From Acidobacteriota bacterium (GTDB lineage: Bacteria; Acidobacteriota; Terriglobia; UBA7540): a stretch of 64,000 nt of DNA. The translations under genes were made by a program, and so were the position numbers. The stretch covers positions 1-64,000 of the forward strand of contig CADDZE010000009.1 of NCBI GenBank assembly GCA_902812465.1, in the 5' to 3' direction. Each line of letters begins with the position of its first letter. Position 1 is the stretch's first letter. The notes under the pieces are model-generated. The model saw only the letters and a list, made by a program, of their open reading frames with translations, was not told the origin of the DNA and made no database searches. Below, piece by piece: positions 1-10,200 of this stretch.

Positions 1-169
1 CCGGTTTCCTCAACGCATACCAGGCTCCGTCCCCTCTGCCCAGGGCTGCGCCTCCACGCCGTTTTCCCGCAACGCGCCCAGGTATCCAACAATCCAAGCC
101 TGCTATACTTGAAGCGATCTTGCTTGTGGGGAAGCTTCGACGCCGGAGTCAGTCCTTATTCCGCATCAA

Positions 170-1762
170 GTGGAGCCTCTGCAGGACGGCACACTGCCGC
201 GTCCGCAAAGTGCACCCCTGTTTTGTCTGGCAGCAGCCATCCTCAGCGGGGTGCTGATGTTTGCGTGTTTCGCGCCGGTGGGCTGGACGCCGCTGGTTTG
301 GGTGGCCTGCACACCGCTCGTGCTGGCAGCAGTGAGTGAACCACGCCTGCGCCGCGCGTACCTTTGGGGTGCGCTAGCCGGCGCCACATTCCTGGCGGGC
401 AGCCTGTATTGGTTTATCTACGTGATGGAAGTCTATGGACACCTGCGGCTGCCCATCGCCGTGGCGGTAATGATCCTGTTTCTGGCAGTGATGTCAGCTT
501 TCTTCGGCGCCTTCTCGGCGGGTACTGCTTGGATAGCCCGGCGTTCTCTCCGCGGCGCACTGGTTTTCGCCGCCTTCTTTTGGGTGGGGCTCGAGTTGCT
601 GCGAACTTACTTTCCTTTCGGGGGCTTCCCTTGGAACCTGCTGGGCTACGCCGTGGGGCCCAATGGCTTGCGGCAACTGGCGTCTTTCACGGGAGTGTAC
701 GGACTTTCTTTCATCGCCGTCGCTTCGAGCGCTTTGGTTGCAGGCCTCATCCTTTGGCCGAACCGGCCGGTGGCGTGGGCGCTGGCGCTGGCATGGTCGG
801 CCGTGCTGGCCGGAGCTAACGCGCGGTTGCGTCCCGCGCCTTTGCCTGCGGGGAACGAACCGGTGGTTCTGGTTCAGCCGAACGTCCCTTTAGACGACGC
901 TGCCGTCGAGGCCTGGGCTCCCTGGAGGGACCCGCAGCCGCTGGCCAACCTGGTCAGCCTGAGCGAGGCAGGGGCGGCGGAAGTCGCCAGCCCGGATCGC
1001 AACCCCTGGATCATCTGGGCAGAAAATCCTGCGCCGTTCTACTTCTTCCACGGCGACCAGTTTGCCGCCGCTATGCGCAACCTCGCCCAGAAGGCGCGAG
1101 CCTACCTGCTATTCAACACCAACATCTTCCCCGGAAGCGCCGAGCTCCAGCCCACTAACAGCGCGCTTCTGCTCGACCCGGGCGGCGAGGTCGTGCTGCG
1201 GTATGATAAAATTCACTTGGTACCGTTTGGTGAATACGTTCCGGACTGGCTTCCCCGCTGGGTGGGCAAGATCACCTCACAGGTGGGTAATTACGTACCG
1301 GGGAAGCACTTGGTGACGGCCCAGACCCCTCGCGGCTCCGTGGGCGTTTCCATCTGCTACGAGGACACCTTTCCCCAACTGGTGCGGAGGCTGACGCCGG
1401 CGGGGCCGGGCGTGTTGGTTAACATTTCGGATGACGCCTGGTACGGCAACTCGGCGGCCGCCCTGCAACACCTCCAGATTGCCCAGCTGCGAGCGGTGGA
1501 AAACCATCGGTATCTGCTGCGGGCGACCAACGACGGCATCACCGCGCTCATTGACCCTTATGGCCGTCTCATCAACACTCTGCCCCGCCACCGCATGATG
1601 GTGCTGACCGGGCACTTCAGTTTTCGGGCCGACCGCACGTTCTACAGCGCGCACGGCGATGTGTTTGCCTGGACGTGCGTCGGCATCGCCGCTCTGATGG
1701 CGGCGGTTGCAGTGGCGGGAAGGAGGCTTCCGGCGGTGCAGGGCGATACGCGCGGTGGCTAG
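170..1762 (+). CDS. lnt: Apolipoprotein N-acyltransferase
   Basis: Transfers the third acyl chain from a phospholipid to the N-terminal cysteine of lipoproteins in the inner membrane. The 530-residue product has about six hydrophobic segments in its first 210 residues, then a nitrilase-like periplasmic domain. The family's Glu-Lys-Cys triad is visible: E285 in IIWAENPAPF, K347 in YDKIHLVPFGEY and C396 in VSICYEDTFP. A last hydrophobic segment lies near residues 500-515. The start is a GTG without a clear ribosome binding site, chosen because the first membrane segment begins soon after it; a slightly different start is possible. prfB begins 39 bases downstream on the same strand, so the two may be co-transcribed. 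Confidence 0.95.
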   Translation: MEPLQDGTLPRPQSAPLFCLAAAILSGVLMFACFAPVGWTPLVWVACTPLVLAAVSEPRLRRAYLWGALAGATFLAGSLYWFIYVMEVYGHLRLPIAVAVMILFLAVMSAFFGAFSAGTAWIARRSLRGALVFAAFFWVGLELLRTYFPFGGFPWNLLGYAVGPNGLRQLASFTGVYGLSFIAVASSALVAGLILWPNRPVAWALALAWSAVLAGANARLRPAPLPAGNEPVVLVQPNVPLDDAAVEAWAPWRDPQPLANLVSLSEAGAAEVASPDRNPWIIWAENPAPFYFFHGDQFAAAMRNLAQKARAYLLFNTNIFPGSAELQPTNSALLLDPGGEVVLRYDKIHLVPFGEYVPDWLPRWVGKITSQVGNYVPGKHLVTAQTPRGSVGVSICYEDTFPQLVRRLTPAGPGVLVNISDDAWYGNSAAALQHLQIAQLRAVENHRYLLRATNDGITALIDPYGRLINTLPRHRMMVLTGHFSFRADRTFYSAHGDVFAWTCVGIAALMAAVAVAGRRLPAVQGDTRGG

Positions 1763-1801
1763 GCTTGGCCGCCACCGGCAAGGGCGAAGGGAGCAACCGA
1801 C

Positions 1802-2927
1802 ATGATTGAAGATTTGGAACGCGAATACGAGCAACTCAAGCGGCGCGCCGCCGAACTGCGGAGCTTTCTTTGACGCTCCGTCGCTTCGGCGCGAGCTGGC
1901 TGGCATCGAGGAGCAGATCGCGCAACCGGGCTTCTGGGCGAATCCGGAAAACTCGCAAAAGGTGCTGCCCGCCCGCCGCCGCCTGCAGGACCTGCTTGAG
2001 GCCGACGCGCGCCTGGCGCAGCGCCTCAGCGATCTGGACGCCTACTTCGAGCTGGCCCGCGAAGGCGAGAATGTAGCGGAAGAACTGAAGCTGGACCTGG
2101 GCAAGCTGCGCGAGGACCTGGACCGGCTCGAAACCTCCACCTTGCTGGCGGGCGAGAATGACCGCCTCAATGCCATCGTCACCCTGCACCCGGGTGCCGG
2201 GGGCGTGGAGTCGCAAGACTGGGCGGACATGCTGCTGCGCATGTACCGGCGCTGGACGGAGCGGCGCGGCTTTAAGTTCACCCTGCTCGAATACCAGCCG
2301 GGCGAAGAGGCGGGTCTGAAGTCGGCCACGTTCACTGTCACGGGTGATTACGCTTACGGGCTACTGAGCTCGGAGACGGGCGTGCACCGCCTGGTGCGCA
2401 TCTCCCCGTTCGATGCGGCCGCGCGGCGCCATACGTCCTTTGCCTCCGTGTTCGTCAGCCCGGAAATTGACGACAGCATTGAGATCGAGATCAAGCCGGA
2501 AGAGATCAAGGTGGAGACCTACCGCTCCACCGGCGCTGGCGGCCAGCACGTGAATACCACGGACTCCGCCGTGCGCATCACCCATCTGCCCACCGGCACT
2601 GTCGTCCAGTGCCAGAACGAACGCTCGCAACACCGCAATCGTGACATGGCGATGAAGATGCTCCGCTCGAAGCTCTATGAGCTGGAACTCCGCAAGCGGC
2701 GCGAAGAAGCGGAGAAGCTGGAGGAAGCCAAGGGCGAGATCGCCTTTGGCAACCAGATCCGCTCCTACGTGTTGCATCCCTACCGCCTGGTGAAAGACCA
2801 CCGGACCAAGCTCGAGGTGGGCGACGCCGACCGCGTGCTGGACGGCGATATCGACCCCTTCATTAAGGCCTACCTAACCGCCCGCCGTCCCGCCACGTCA
2901 GCGGCGTCCGCCACCCCGAGCCAATAA
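1802..2927 (+). CDS. prfB: Peptide chain release factor 2, with programmed +1 frameshift
   Basis: RF2 recognises UAA and UGA stop codons and triggers peptide release. The ATG at 1802 follows a GGGAG ribosome binding site and opens a 23-codon frame (MIEDLEREYEQL...) that ends at an in-frame TGA at 1871-1873. Reading CTT then slipping one base gives ...RSFL-DAPSLRRELAG, and the downstream frame runs to 2927, for 374 residues in total. The SPF anticodon-like tripeptide (VRISPFDAAARRH) and the GGQ catalytic loop (STGAGGQHVNTTDSA) are intact. A caller that ignores the shift would start this gene at a TTG in the wrong leader frame. RF2 autoregulation through this UGA is established for the family. 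Confidence 0.95.
1859..1874 (+). promoter_or_regulatory. prfB +1 programmed frameshift signal
   Basis: The site reads CGGAGC-TTT-CTT-TGA-C. It has the slippery CUU codon, the UGA stop and the following C of the classical prfB site. The purine-rich CGGAGC sits three bases before CUU, the same distance as the internal Shine-Dalgarno in Escherichia coli (AGGGGG-TAT-CTT-TGA-C). The Shine-Dalgarno-like part is weaker than in E. coli. Confidence 0.9.
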
Positions 2928-2938
2928 GACTGGCTTGA

Positions 2939-4257
2939 CACTTGCCGCCGCGCCGCGCTGCGCTACAAGGGGCCAAGGCCCGGCAAGCGGTCGACGCCGG
3001 GGTCCGCGATTTTCCTCAACCCACCTCCCTCGACGTTCCACCCGACTACGCAGCCAAGCTCCGCACGCTCGGCGCCTTCCTCGACATGCTCGGCTGGGCG
3101 ATGTTCAAGAAGGGACAGGTTGCGGAAAGCCAGCCCGATCTATCCGCCGCCTACCAGCTGGAACCGAATTCGGCTGTGGCCGAACACCTGGCGTGGATGC
3201 ATACCAAGCTGGGTCACGTGGAAGAGGCGATCCGCTATTACGCTTACTCACAAATGGAGCTGGGCTGGGAGGGGCGAATCCAACCAGAGCCTGGAGGAAA
3301 GCCTTGCACCGAAGGCAGGGGGACAGGCCGCGCTCCTGAGCCGCGTTCTTCAGGCTAAACAGGCCTTCGGCGAACAGTGCCGCTTGCAGCTCGCGAACCG
3401 GCCGTTTGCTTATCCGGCGGGAGCAACCACCACCCCGCCGACGGCCGTCGAGATCGCCGTGCTGGTCGATGAAAGTGGCAACGTGAAAGATGCGCGAGTG
3501 CTGGCCGGGGAAGAACCGTTCCGCAGCGCGGCGTTGCAGGATGCCCAACAGCTCCGGTTGCCGCCGCTCGCCTGGCCGGGGCAAGCGCTTAAAAGCGTGC
3601 GCACTGTCGCGTTCGTTTATGCACCCGCCAAGCGTCCTTCGGGCGAGGCCGTGAAGGTATTCTGGGGCATGGGCTTGCCGCTCCCGAACACCGTGCCCAT
3701 CGTGACGGCCGACGGCCAGCATGTGATCGACATTCCGGCGGAGTCCGCGGCGGGGAAGCCGAACGCCTCCGATAGTGCTGCCGCTTCCACCGGGCCGGGG
3801 CTTCCGGATTATGCCGTTTACCTGCAGCAAGGAGCATTGCTGCAGCTCAAGCGCAACCTGGATGCTGCCATCGAAAAGTACCGCCTTGCCATCCAGGCCG
3901 AGCCCGGCTACGGTATGCCATCGCGCCCTGGCCGATGCTCTCGCCCAAAAAGGTCTGCGTGCGGAGGCCATCACGGAATACCGGCAGGTTGTGAAGGCTG
4001 AACCGGACAATCCGGAATACCACTTTATGCTGGGTGCCCAGCTCGAAGCAGAAGCAGCGACTCGGACCTTGGTTAAATATCGCTTCGACGCCAAGACCCA
4101 CACCGCCCCACGTCCCAGCCACGTTCTCCCGAAGTCCGCGCGGGCCGAATACGAATTGGCCCTCGAGGGATCCCGGAAGGCCTGCGAATTAGCGCCGGTC
4201 AATACGATTTACAAGCAGGCCTACGAGCGTGTGAAAGGCGAGCTGCACCAGCCCTAA
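2939..4257 (+). pseudogene. Decayed TPR / TonB-like C-terminal protein remnant
   Basis: Three overlapping frames together spell one TPR-type protein with no intact reading frame. Frame 2 (2939-3280) gives TPR-like text (AKLRTLGAFLDMLGWAMFKK, then AVAEHLAWMHTKLGHVEEAI). The text continues in frame 3 (about 3280-3910) with a TonB-like segment (TAVEIAVLVDESGNVKDARV), then in frame 1 (about 3915-4257) with more TPR sequence (ALADALAQKGLRAEAITEYR). There is no start codon or signal peptide: an in-frame stop at 2936 directly precedes it, 9 bases after prfB ends. The order TPR, TonB-like, TPR resembles the C-terminus of DUF3857-type proteins common in Acidobacteriota (inference). The shifts near 3280 and 3912 could be true decay or assembly errors. 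Confidence 0.65.
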
Positions 4258-4378
4258 CCCCCCTTTTTACTGGTCGGCCCGCCGGGCCGCTCCAAGCCAG
4301 GCGGCGGGAGCGCCCCGAACACCGAAGTGTTTCCCTGCCGCTGGCCGGCTGTGGTACTTTTCCATGGCGAGGAACCTC

Positions 4379-7147
4379 ATGAGGATGACACGGCTTTTGG
4401 CCGCTTCGCTGGCGGCTTCCCTGGTGGCAAGCGGGCTCGTTCCTGTTGCTCGCGCCGTGCCGGCTAGAACCTTGTCGCTGGACGGTACGTGGAGCTTCGC
4501 CCTTGACCCCGGCGGCAGTCTGAAAGTAACCGACCTCGCGACGCTGCGCAGCGTCCGGCCGATCGTGGTGCCCGGGTCCTGGCAGGCACAGTTTGACGAC
4601 CTGCGCGACTACGCGGGCATTGCATGGTACTGGAGGCGGTTCAACCTGGGCGACGTTCCCTCGCCGGACGTCGTGCTGCTGCGCTTCGGTGCCGTAGATT
4701 ACCGCGCCGACGTCTACGTCAACGGCGAGAAGGTCGGGTCGCATGAGGGTGGCTACCTGCCCTTCGCCTGCGACATCACCCGCGTGGCGCGGGTGGGTGA
4801 GAACGAAGTGGCCGTGCGCGTGGCCGATCCCGGCGCCAAACCCGATGTGGTGGAGGGCATCCGCTACGCGGAGATTCCCCACGGCAAGCAGAGCTGGTAC
4901 GTCCAGACCAGCGGCCTGTGGCAGCCGGCCGAGGTTGAGATCCGGCCGCGTTTGCACGTGCAAAGCGCGCACGTCAGCGCTGGCGCCGACGGCGCCTTCG
5001 GGATTGAGCTCGCCCTGGCCAACGCTACGGTGACTGGCCAGGCGCGTGTTGAAATGTTTGACCCGGAGCAGCGGTCCGTGTGGCAAGGCGCGGTCAGCCT
5101 GCAGCCCGGGCAGGACCATTACTCGCTGGCGGGCAAGCTGGCGCATCCCGACCTGTGGAATCTCGAGCTGCCCCGTCTCTACACCCTCAGAGTCTCGCTT
5201 AGTTCCGGGGATACGTACGAGACGCGCTTCGGCTTCCGCACCTTTCAGGCGCGCGGCGGCAAGTTCTACTTGAACGGGCAGGTAGTGTACCTGCGCGGCG
5301 CCCTCGACCAGGCCTTCTACCCGGAGAGCGAATATACACCGCCGTCGGCCGATTATCTGCGCCAGGAGATGCGCCAGGCGAAAGCGCTGGGGTTGAATCT
5401 GCTGCGCTGCCACATCAAGGTGCCAGACCCGCGTTACCTCGACGCCGCCGATGAGACGGGGCTGCTGGTGTGGTATGAGATTCCCAACTGGGACCGGCTG
5501 ACGGCCGACTCGAAGCGTCGCGGCATGGAGACGCTGCGCGGCATGGCCGAGCGCGACTGGAATCACCCTTCCATCGTCATCGCGTCCATCATCAACGAGA
5601 GCTGGGGCATCGACCTCACGCAGGCGGATCAGCGCGCCTGGCTGAAGCAAGCCTATGCCGAGGCCAAGCGCGTCGTTCCCGGATGGCTGGTGGACGACAA
5701 TAGTGCCTGCTGCCAGAACTTCCACATGGCCACGGACATTGCCGACTTTCACCATTACAACGCGATCCCTGACTACGCCGGGGACTTCGACCGCTTCGTG
5801 GCTGACCTGGCCACGCGCCCACGCTGGCTCTTCAGTCCTGAAGGAGACGCCGCGCCGAAGGGCAGCGAGCCGCTGGTCCTTTCCGAGTTCGGCAACTGGG
5901 GTTTGCCGCACCTCCCCGCCACGCTCCCCTGGTGGTTCGGCCGCGATTTCGAAGGCCGCAAAATCACGCTGCCGGCGGGCGTCGGCGAGCGCTTTGCCGC
6001 TTATCACTACGGCTCGATCTTCAAGGATTTCGCTGAGCTAGCGGAGGCCACGCAACGGCATGAGTTCGATTCGCTGAAGTATGAAATTGAAGCGTTGCGC
6101 GCCCGCCCCGAAATCCAGGGCTATGTCATCACCGAGTTTACGGACGTCCACTGGGAGTCGAACGGACTGCTCGATATGTGGCGCCACCCCAAAGTGTTCG
6201 CTGGGGCGTTGAGCAAGCTGCAGCAGGACGACGCCGTCGTCCTGCGGTGCGACACGCGCAATCTGTACGCGGGAGGACAAGCGCAGGCGGAGGTCTATTT
6301 CTCTCACTACACAGCTGGGATGGAGGCAGCTCAACTCACCTGGCAACTGGAAGGAACTGCGCTTTCCGGTAGCTTCGACGTACCAGCCATGCCCCCGGGG
6401 ACGGTGGCAAAGGTCGGGCGCATCCGCTTTGCTGCGCCTGTCGTGACGGCGCCGGCGCGACGCGTTCTGCTGGCGCGGTTGGCACGCAAGGGAAAGACCG
6501 TCGCCGAAGACTCGCTTGATTTGTTCATCTATCCCGCCAAGAAGCCCGAGCTGGTGGCGGCGGTGGCCTTTCATGATCCGGCCGGCAAGCTGCGCCGCCT
6601 GGTGAACGAGATGCGCTCTCGCAATTACCTTCCCCCGTCCGGAACGGAAGCCTTGCCGGTAACGATGGCGTCGACACTCGACGGCACGGTGAGGCAAACG
6701 CTGCACGGCGGCGGCCGAGTTATCCTGCTGGCCCATAATCGGGAAGACTTGGCGCCCGGCCTGCGCGTGGTCCCACGTGCGGGGTCGAGTCTGGACGGCA
6801 ACTGGATCTCCAGTTTCCTCTGGGTGCGCAAGGATCAGGAGCCCTTCAAAGCCATCGGATTCGCGGCCTTGCCGGGCTTTGAAGCCCAGGTCGTAGCGCC
6901 GCCGGCCGTCGTCGAGGGCGTGCCGCCCGAGCACTTTGACGATGTGCTTTCCGGCGTGTTCTATGGCTGGATTCACTCCAACGTCGGAACGCTCGTGCAA
7001 GCCGCCGCGGGAAAAGGGTTGTTGCTGATCTGCACGTTTCGCCTAGCCGAAAGCTACGGCAGCGATCCCTATGCGACATACCTGCTCGACGCCCTGGTCG
7101 ACTACGCCAGGTCAGGTGTCGTACCGCGCTTTCAGATCCCGATTTAA
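4379..7147 (+). CDS. Secreted glycoside hydrolase family 2 (beta-galactosidase/glucuronidase type)
   Basis: Exported enzyme predicted to cleave beta-glycosides; the exact sugar cannot be read. ATG at 4379 has a GAGGA ribosome binding site; another ATG lies five codons upstream at 4364. Residues 1-27 form a signal peptide (MTRLLAASLAASLVASGL). A GH2 sugar-binding domain follows (SLDGTWSFALDPGG, VPGSWQAQ, AVDYRADVYVNGEKVGSHEGG), then an immunoglobulin-like domain and a TIM barrel. The probable acid/base is E407 in IINESWGI and the nucleophile E503 in LVLSEFGNWG. The last 250 residues are beta-rich accessory sequence. At 922 residues it fits large GH2 enzymes. It stands alone, convergent with TonB receptor 1, which may bring in oligosaccharides (inference). 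Confidence 0.88.
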   Translation: MRMTRLLAASLAASLVASGLVPVARAVPARTLSLDGTWSFALDPGGSLKVTDLATLRSVRPIVVPGSWQAQFDDLRDYAGIAWYWRRFNLGDVPSPDVVLLRFGAVDYRADVYVNGEKVGSHEGGYLPFACDITRVARVGENEVAVRVADPGAKPDVVEGIRYAEIPHGKQSWYVQTSGLWQPAEVEIRPRLHVQSAHVSAGADGAFGIELALANATVTGQARVEMFDPEQRSVWQGAVSLQPGQDHYSLAGKLAHPDLWNLELPRLYTLRVSLSSGDTYETRFGFRTFQARGGKFYLNGQVVYLRGALDQAFYPESEYTPPSADYLRQEMRQAKALGLNLLRCHIKVPDPRYLDAADETGLLVWYEIPNWDRLTADSKRRGMETLRGMAERDWNHPSIVIASIINESWGIDLTQADQRAWLKQAYAEAKRVVPGWLVDDNSACCQNFHMATDIADFHHYNAIPDYAGDFDRFVADLATRPRWLFSPEGDAAPKGSEPLVLSEFGNWGLPHLPATLPWWFGRDFEGRKITLPAGVGERFAAYHYGSIFKDFAELAEATQRHEFDSLKYEIEALRARPEIQGYVITEFTDVHWESNGLLDMWRHPKVFAGALSKLQQDDAVVLRCDTRNLYAGGQAQAEVYFSHYTAGMEAAQLTWQLEGTALSGSFDVPAMPPGTVAKVGRIRFAAPVVTAPARRVLLARLARKGKTVAEDSLDLFIYPAKKPELVAAVAFHDPAGKLRRLVNEMRSRNYLPPSGTEALPVTMASTLDGTVRQTLHGGGRVILLAHNREDLAPGLRVVPRAGSSLDGNWISSFLWVRKDQEPFKAIGFAALPGFEAQVVAPPAVVEGVPPEHFDDVLSGVFYGWIHSNVGTLVQAAAGKGLLLICTFRLAESYGSDPYATYLLDALVDYARSGVVPRFQIPI

Positions 7148-7282
7148 AACCGGCCGGGCTGGGTTCGTGGTGGGCAAGGCAGCTCGATCGGCCAGACGGG
7201 TTCTCGGATTGCCCCGCGCCTCGCAACGACCTGCTATTGTGCTTGCTTTACCGGCCTAGACCGTCTGCCCACCAAAGCAGCA

Positions 7283-10200
7283 CTACCAGATGAACTTCAA
7301 GGCGAACTGTACTTCCCTCGGATCGCCGGGACCACCGGAGGCTAGACCGGCAATGGGCTGTACGGTATTGAAGATCTGGCCGAAGCTCTGGGAAGCCACG
7401 TCACGCTGCGGAGTCTCAAAGTTGGGGCGGTTAAACATGTTGAACATCTCGGCCCGAAACTCGACCGCCTTCGACTCGGTCAAGCGGAAGCGGCGCAGCA
7501 GCGAGAAGTCCCAGTCCGCAAGGCCCGGCCCGCGCAGAATGTTGCGCCCGGCATTGCCAAAGGCGCACGGCAGCACCTGGGTTCCAGCGGCGTTAAAGCG
7601 CGGATCGCGGAACGCCGAAGCCAGCACCCACTGATTCGGAGTCTGGTGGGCAGGATAAGGATTGCCGATCAGGTCGGGCCGGTCAGAGGAGAGACCCAGC
7701 CCGGCACTAGTGGCCTCCGAGGTGCAGCTCACGTTTCCCCCGATTTGCGCTGTGAACGGCGGGCCGCTCTGCGCGGTGGCGATGCCCGCAAGCTGCCAGT
7801 CGCGAACCAGGTAGTTCACGCTGCGGTTCGATGACTTCCAAAGCGTGCTGCCGAACGGCAGGTCATAAACGTAGGCGACCGAGAGGCGATGGCGAAAGTC
7901 AAAATCGGAGGGCGCCTTCTCTGCTGCGAGGTCCAGGGAATTCTGGGGAAAGTTTTCGTTCCGGTCGTCATCCAGAAACGTGGAATTCGTATCGATGGCC
8001 TTGGACCAGGTATAGGCTCCCAAGAAGGCCAGTCCGGCCGAGAAGTGGCGCTCGAACTTCACCTGCGCCGCGTGGTAAGCCGACTTACCCGAGGACTCGG
8101 TATAGACGAAGTTCTGGTCGAACGAGGGGAAGCGCCGCGCCTGGGGTTCAGGCAGCCCGGTGGTAGGATTGATGAGGCCTTCGGCGATGGCGAGCGCAAT
8201 GTTCGCCTGGTTGGGATCCACGATGCGCGGCAGCCGCAGTCCCCGCGTGCCGACATAGCCTAGGTCGATCAGCCAAGAGCCTGGCAGTTCACGCTGAAAG
8301 TCCAGCGACCACTGCTGCACCATGCCGTCCTGAAAGTCGACTTGGAAGGGCGAGATTCGGGGAAAGTTGGGCACGGCTGCTAGGACGAAGGCGTCCTTCA
8401 GCAGCGCACCAGAAAGCAGGGGGAGCTGGCCGCTTTCAATCAGTGGCAGGAGCGCCGGCAGCGCCTGGTCAATCCTGCCCGCGGTCACGCGCACGAAGGG
8501 CGGGTTCTGCGCCCGCTGGAAGTAAACGTCGCCGAACGTTTGATCGTAGTAGACGCCGTAGCCGCCGCGAACCACGGTGCGGGCCTTGCGAAAGGGCTGC
8601 CAGGCAAATCCGAAGCGCGGCGCGAAGTTGTCCCGGTCCGGATACTGCAGGGCGCGATTTTCCGCGGTGCTGCCGAAGTTCTCGACCCCGGCGGGAACGT
8701 AAAGGCCTGTCAACGGATCGAAGCGGAGGAGCGAAGCCTGCCCGCGCCCAGCGGTCACGATCAGGCCCCTGGAAAAGTCGAAGTTGGCGAAGTGGTCGTT
8801 CTTGTCGGTCACCAGGCTGTTGAATTCGTAGCGCAAGCCAAGGTTGAGGGTCAGGTTCGGGCGCAGCTTCCAGGTGTCTTGGGCGAAGTAGTCCCACTCC
8901 GTGCCGGTACCGGAAACGTACGCCTCAAACCCATTGATCCAGTCCTGCGGTACGCCTAGTAGGGCATCAGCCACTCCATTGCCGAACGAACAACTCGAGG
9001 GCGGACAGGCAGCAAAGAGCTGCGCGGCAATCTGCTGGAATTGGGCGGGCGGCAGCGTCTTCTGCAGGGCACTCAGCACCAGCCCGCCTGTCACGACACC
9101 TGTGAAATCGTACTGGCCGCGAATGGTGATGTCGCGCCGGAAGTTGCCGCGCTTAATGGGGCGGATGTCGAAGCCGTACGCGAGCGTATGGTTGCCGTGC
9201 ACCTGCGTCAGAGTATCAGCGAACTGAAAGGTATTCACGGCGCCACCCTGGGGATTATTAATTTGCGAGCCGATGGTCGCGTAACCGGTGAAGTTGATGC
9301 GGGGAATGCCACTCAGGCGCCCGGAAGTAGGCAGCCCGATGAGGCCCAGGGTGGCGGCGAAGGGATTCCCCTGATCCTCGTTGTTGAAGTGCTCGGTCCA
9401 GCGGTTGTAGCCAAGCTTGAATTCGTTCAGCAGTTGGGGACTGAAGACGTGGGTCCAGTCAAAACCCGCCGAGTGGTTCACGTTGTGAACCTTCACGCCG
9501 TAGCCGGTGAGGTTGGTGTCCTCATTGAAGGGGCGGAATTCGCGGTCGCTGGTGAGGTTGTAGCGCGCGAAGAGGGAATCCTGCGTACCCCAGCGATGGT
9601 CCACACGAGAGACGTAGGAGTCCGTATCGATGCGTCGTGTGGATTCGACGATGTAGTTGGCCGCGCCGCAGGAGGCGCCGGGAATGTTAGGTGCGGGGTA
9701 CAGATTGACGAAGGCACTGCCAATGGGGTCCAGGCCCTGCGCATTCAGCAAAGGCAACAGGCTGTTGAGATTGTTGTTCGGAACAGTCAGGGGCGCGCTC
9801 GGGTCCACCAGCACGAGGGGGTCCAACAGCAGGGTCTGGGTGGGGCAGGTGGGAGCGAGGTCGGCCTGGAAGTCACCGGCGCGCTCAGCTAGGGTAGGCA
9901 CGTGTGACCTTTCGAAGAATGCACGCCGCTCTCGCAAGCCCTCATAGGCGAAGAAGAAAAAGCTGCGGTCGTGGCCATCATAGCCCGGCAGGAGCACGGG
10001 GCCGCCCACCGTGCCCCCGAATTGGTTGCGCTTGAAGGGAGGCACGGTAGGCTCGAAGAAGTTGCGGGCGTCCAGGGCGCTGTTGCGCAGGAAGTCGTAG
10101 AACGTGCCATGGAACTGATTCGTTCCGGAACGAGTCACCACGTTTACCTGGGCGCCGGCGTTCGTGCCGAACTTCGCCTCGTAGACGCCGGTCTCCATGC

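Noticed and set aside
3280-3915. Programmed frameshifting in the TPR remnant
   Set aside because: No slippery heptamer at either shift, and the gene also lacks its 5' part, so decay or error is simpler.
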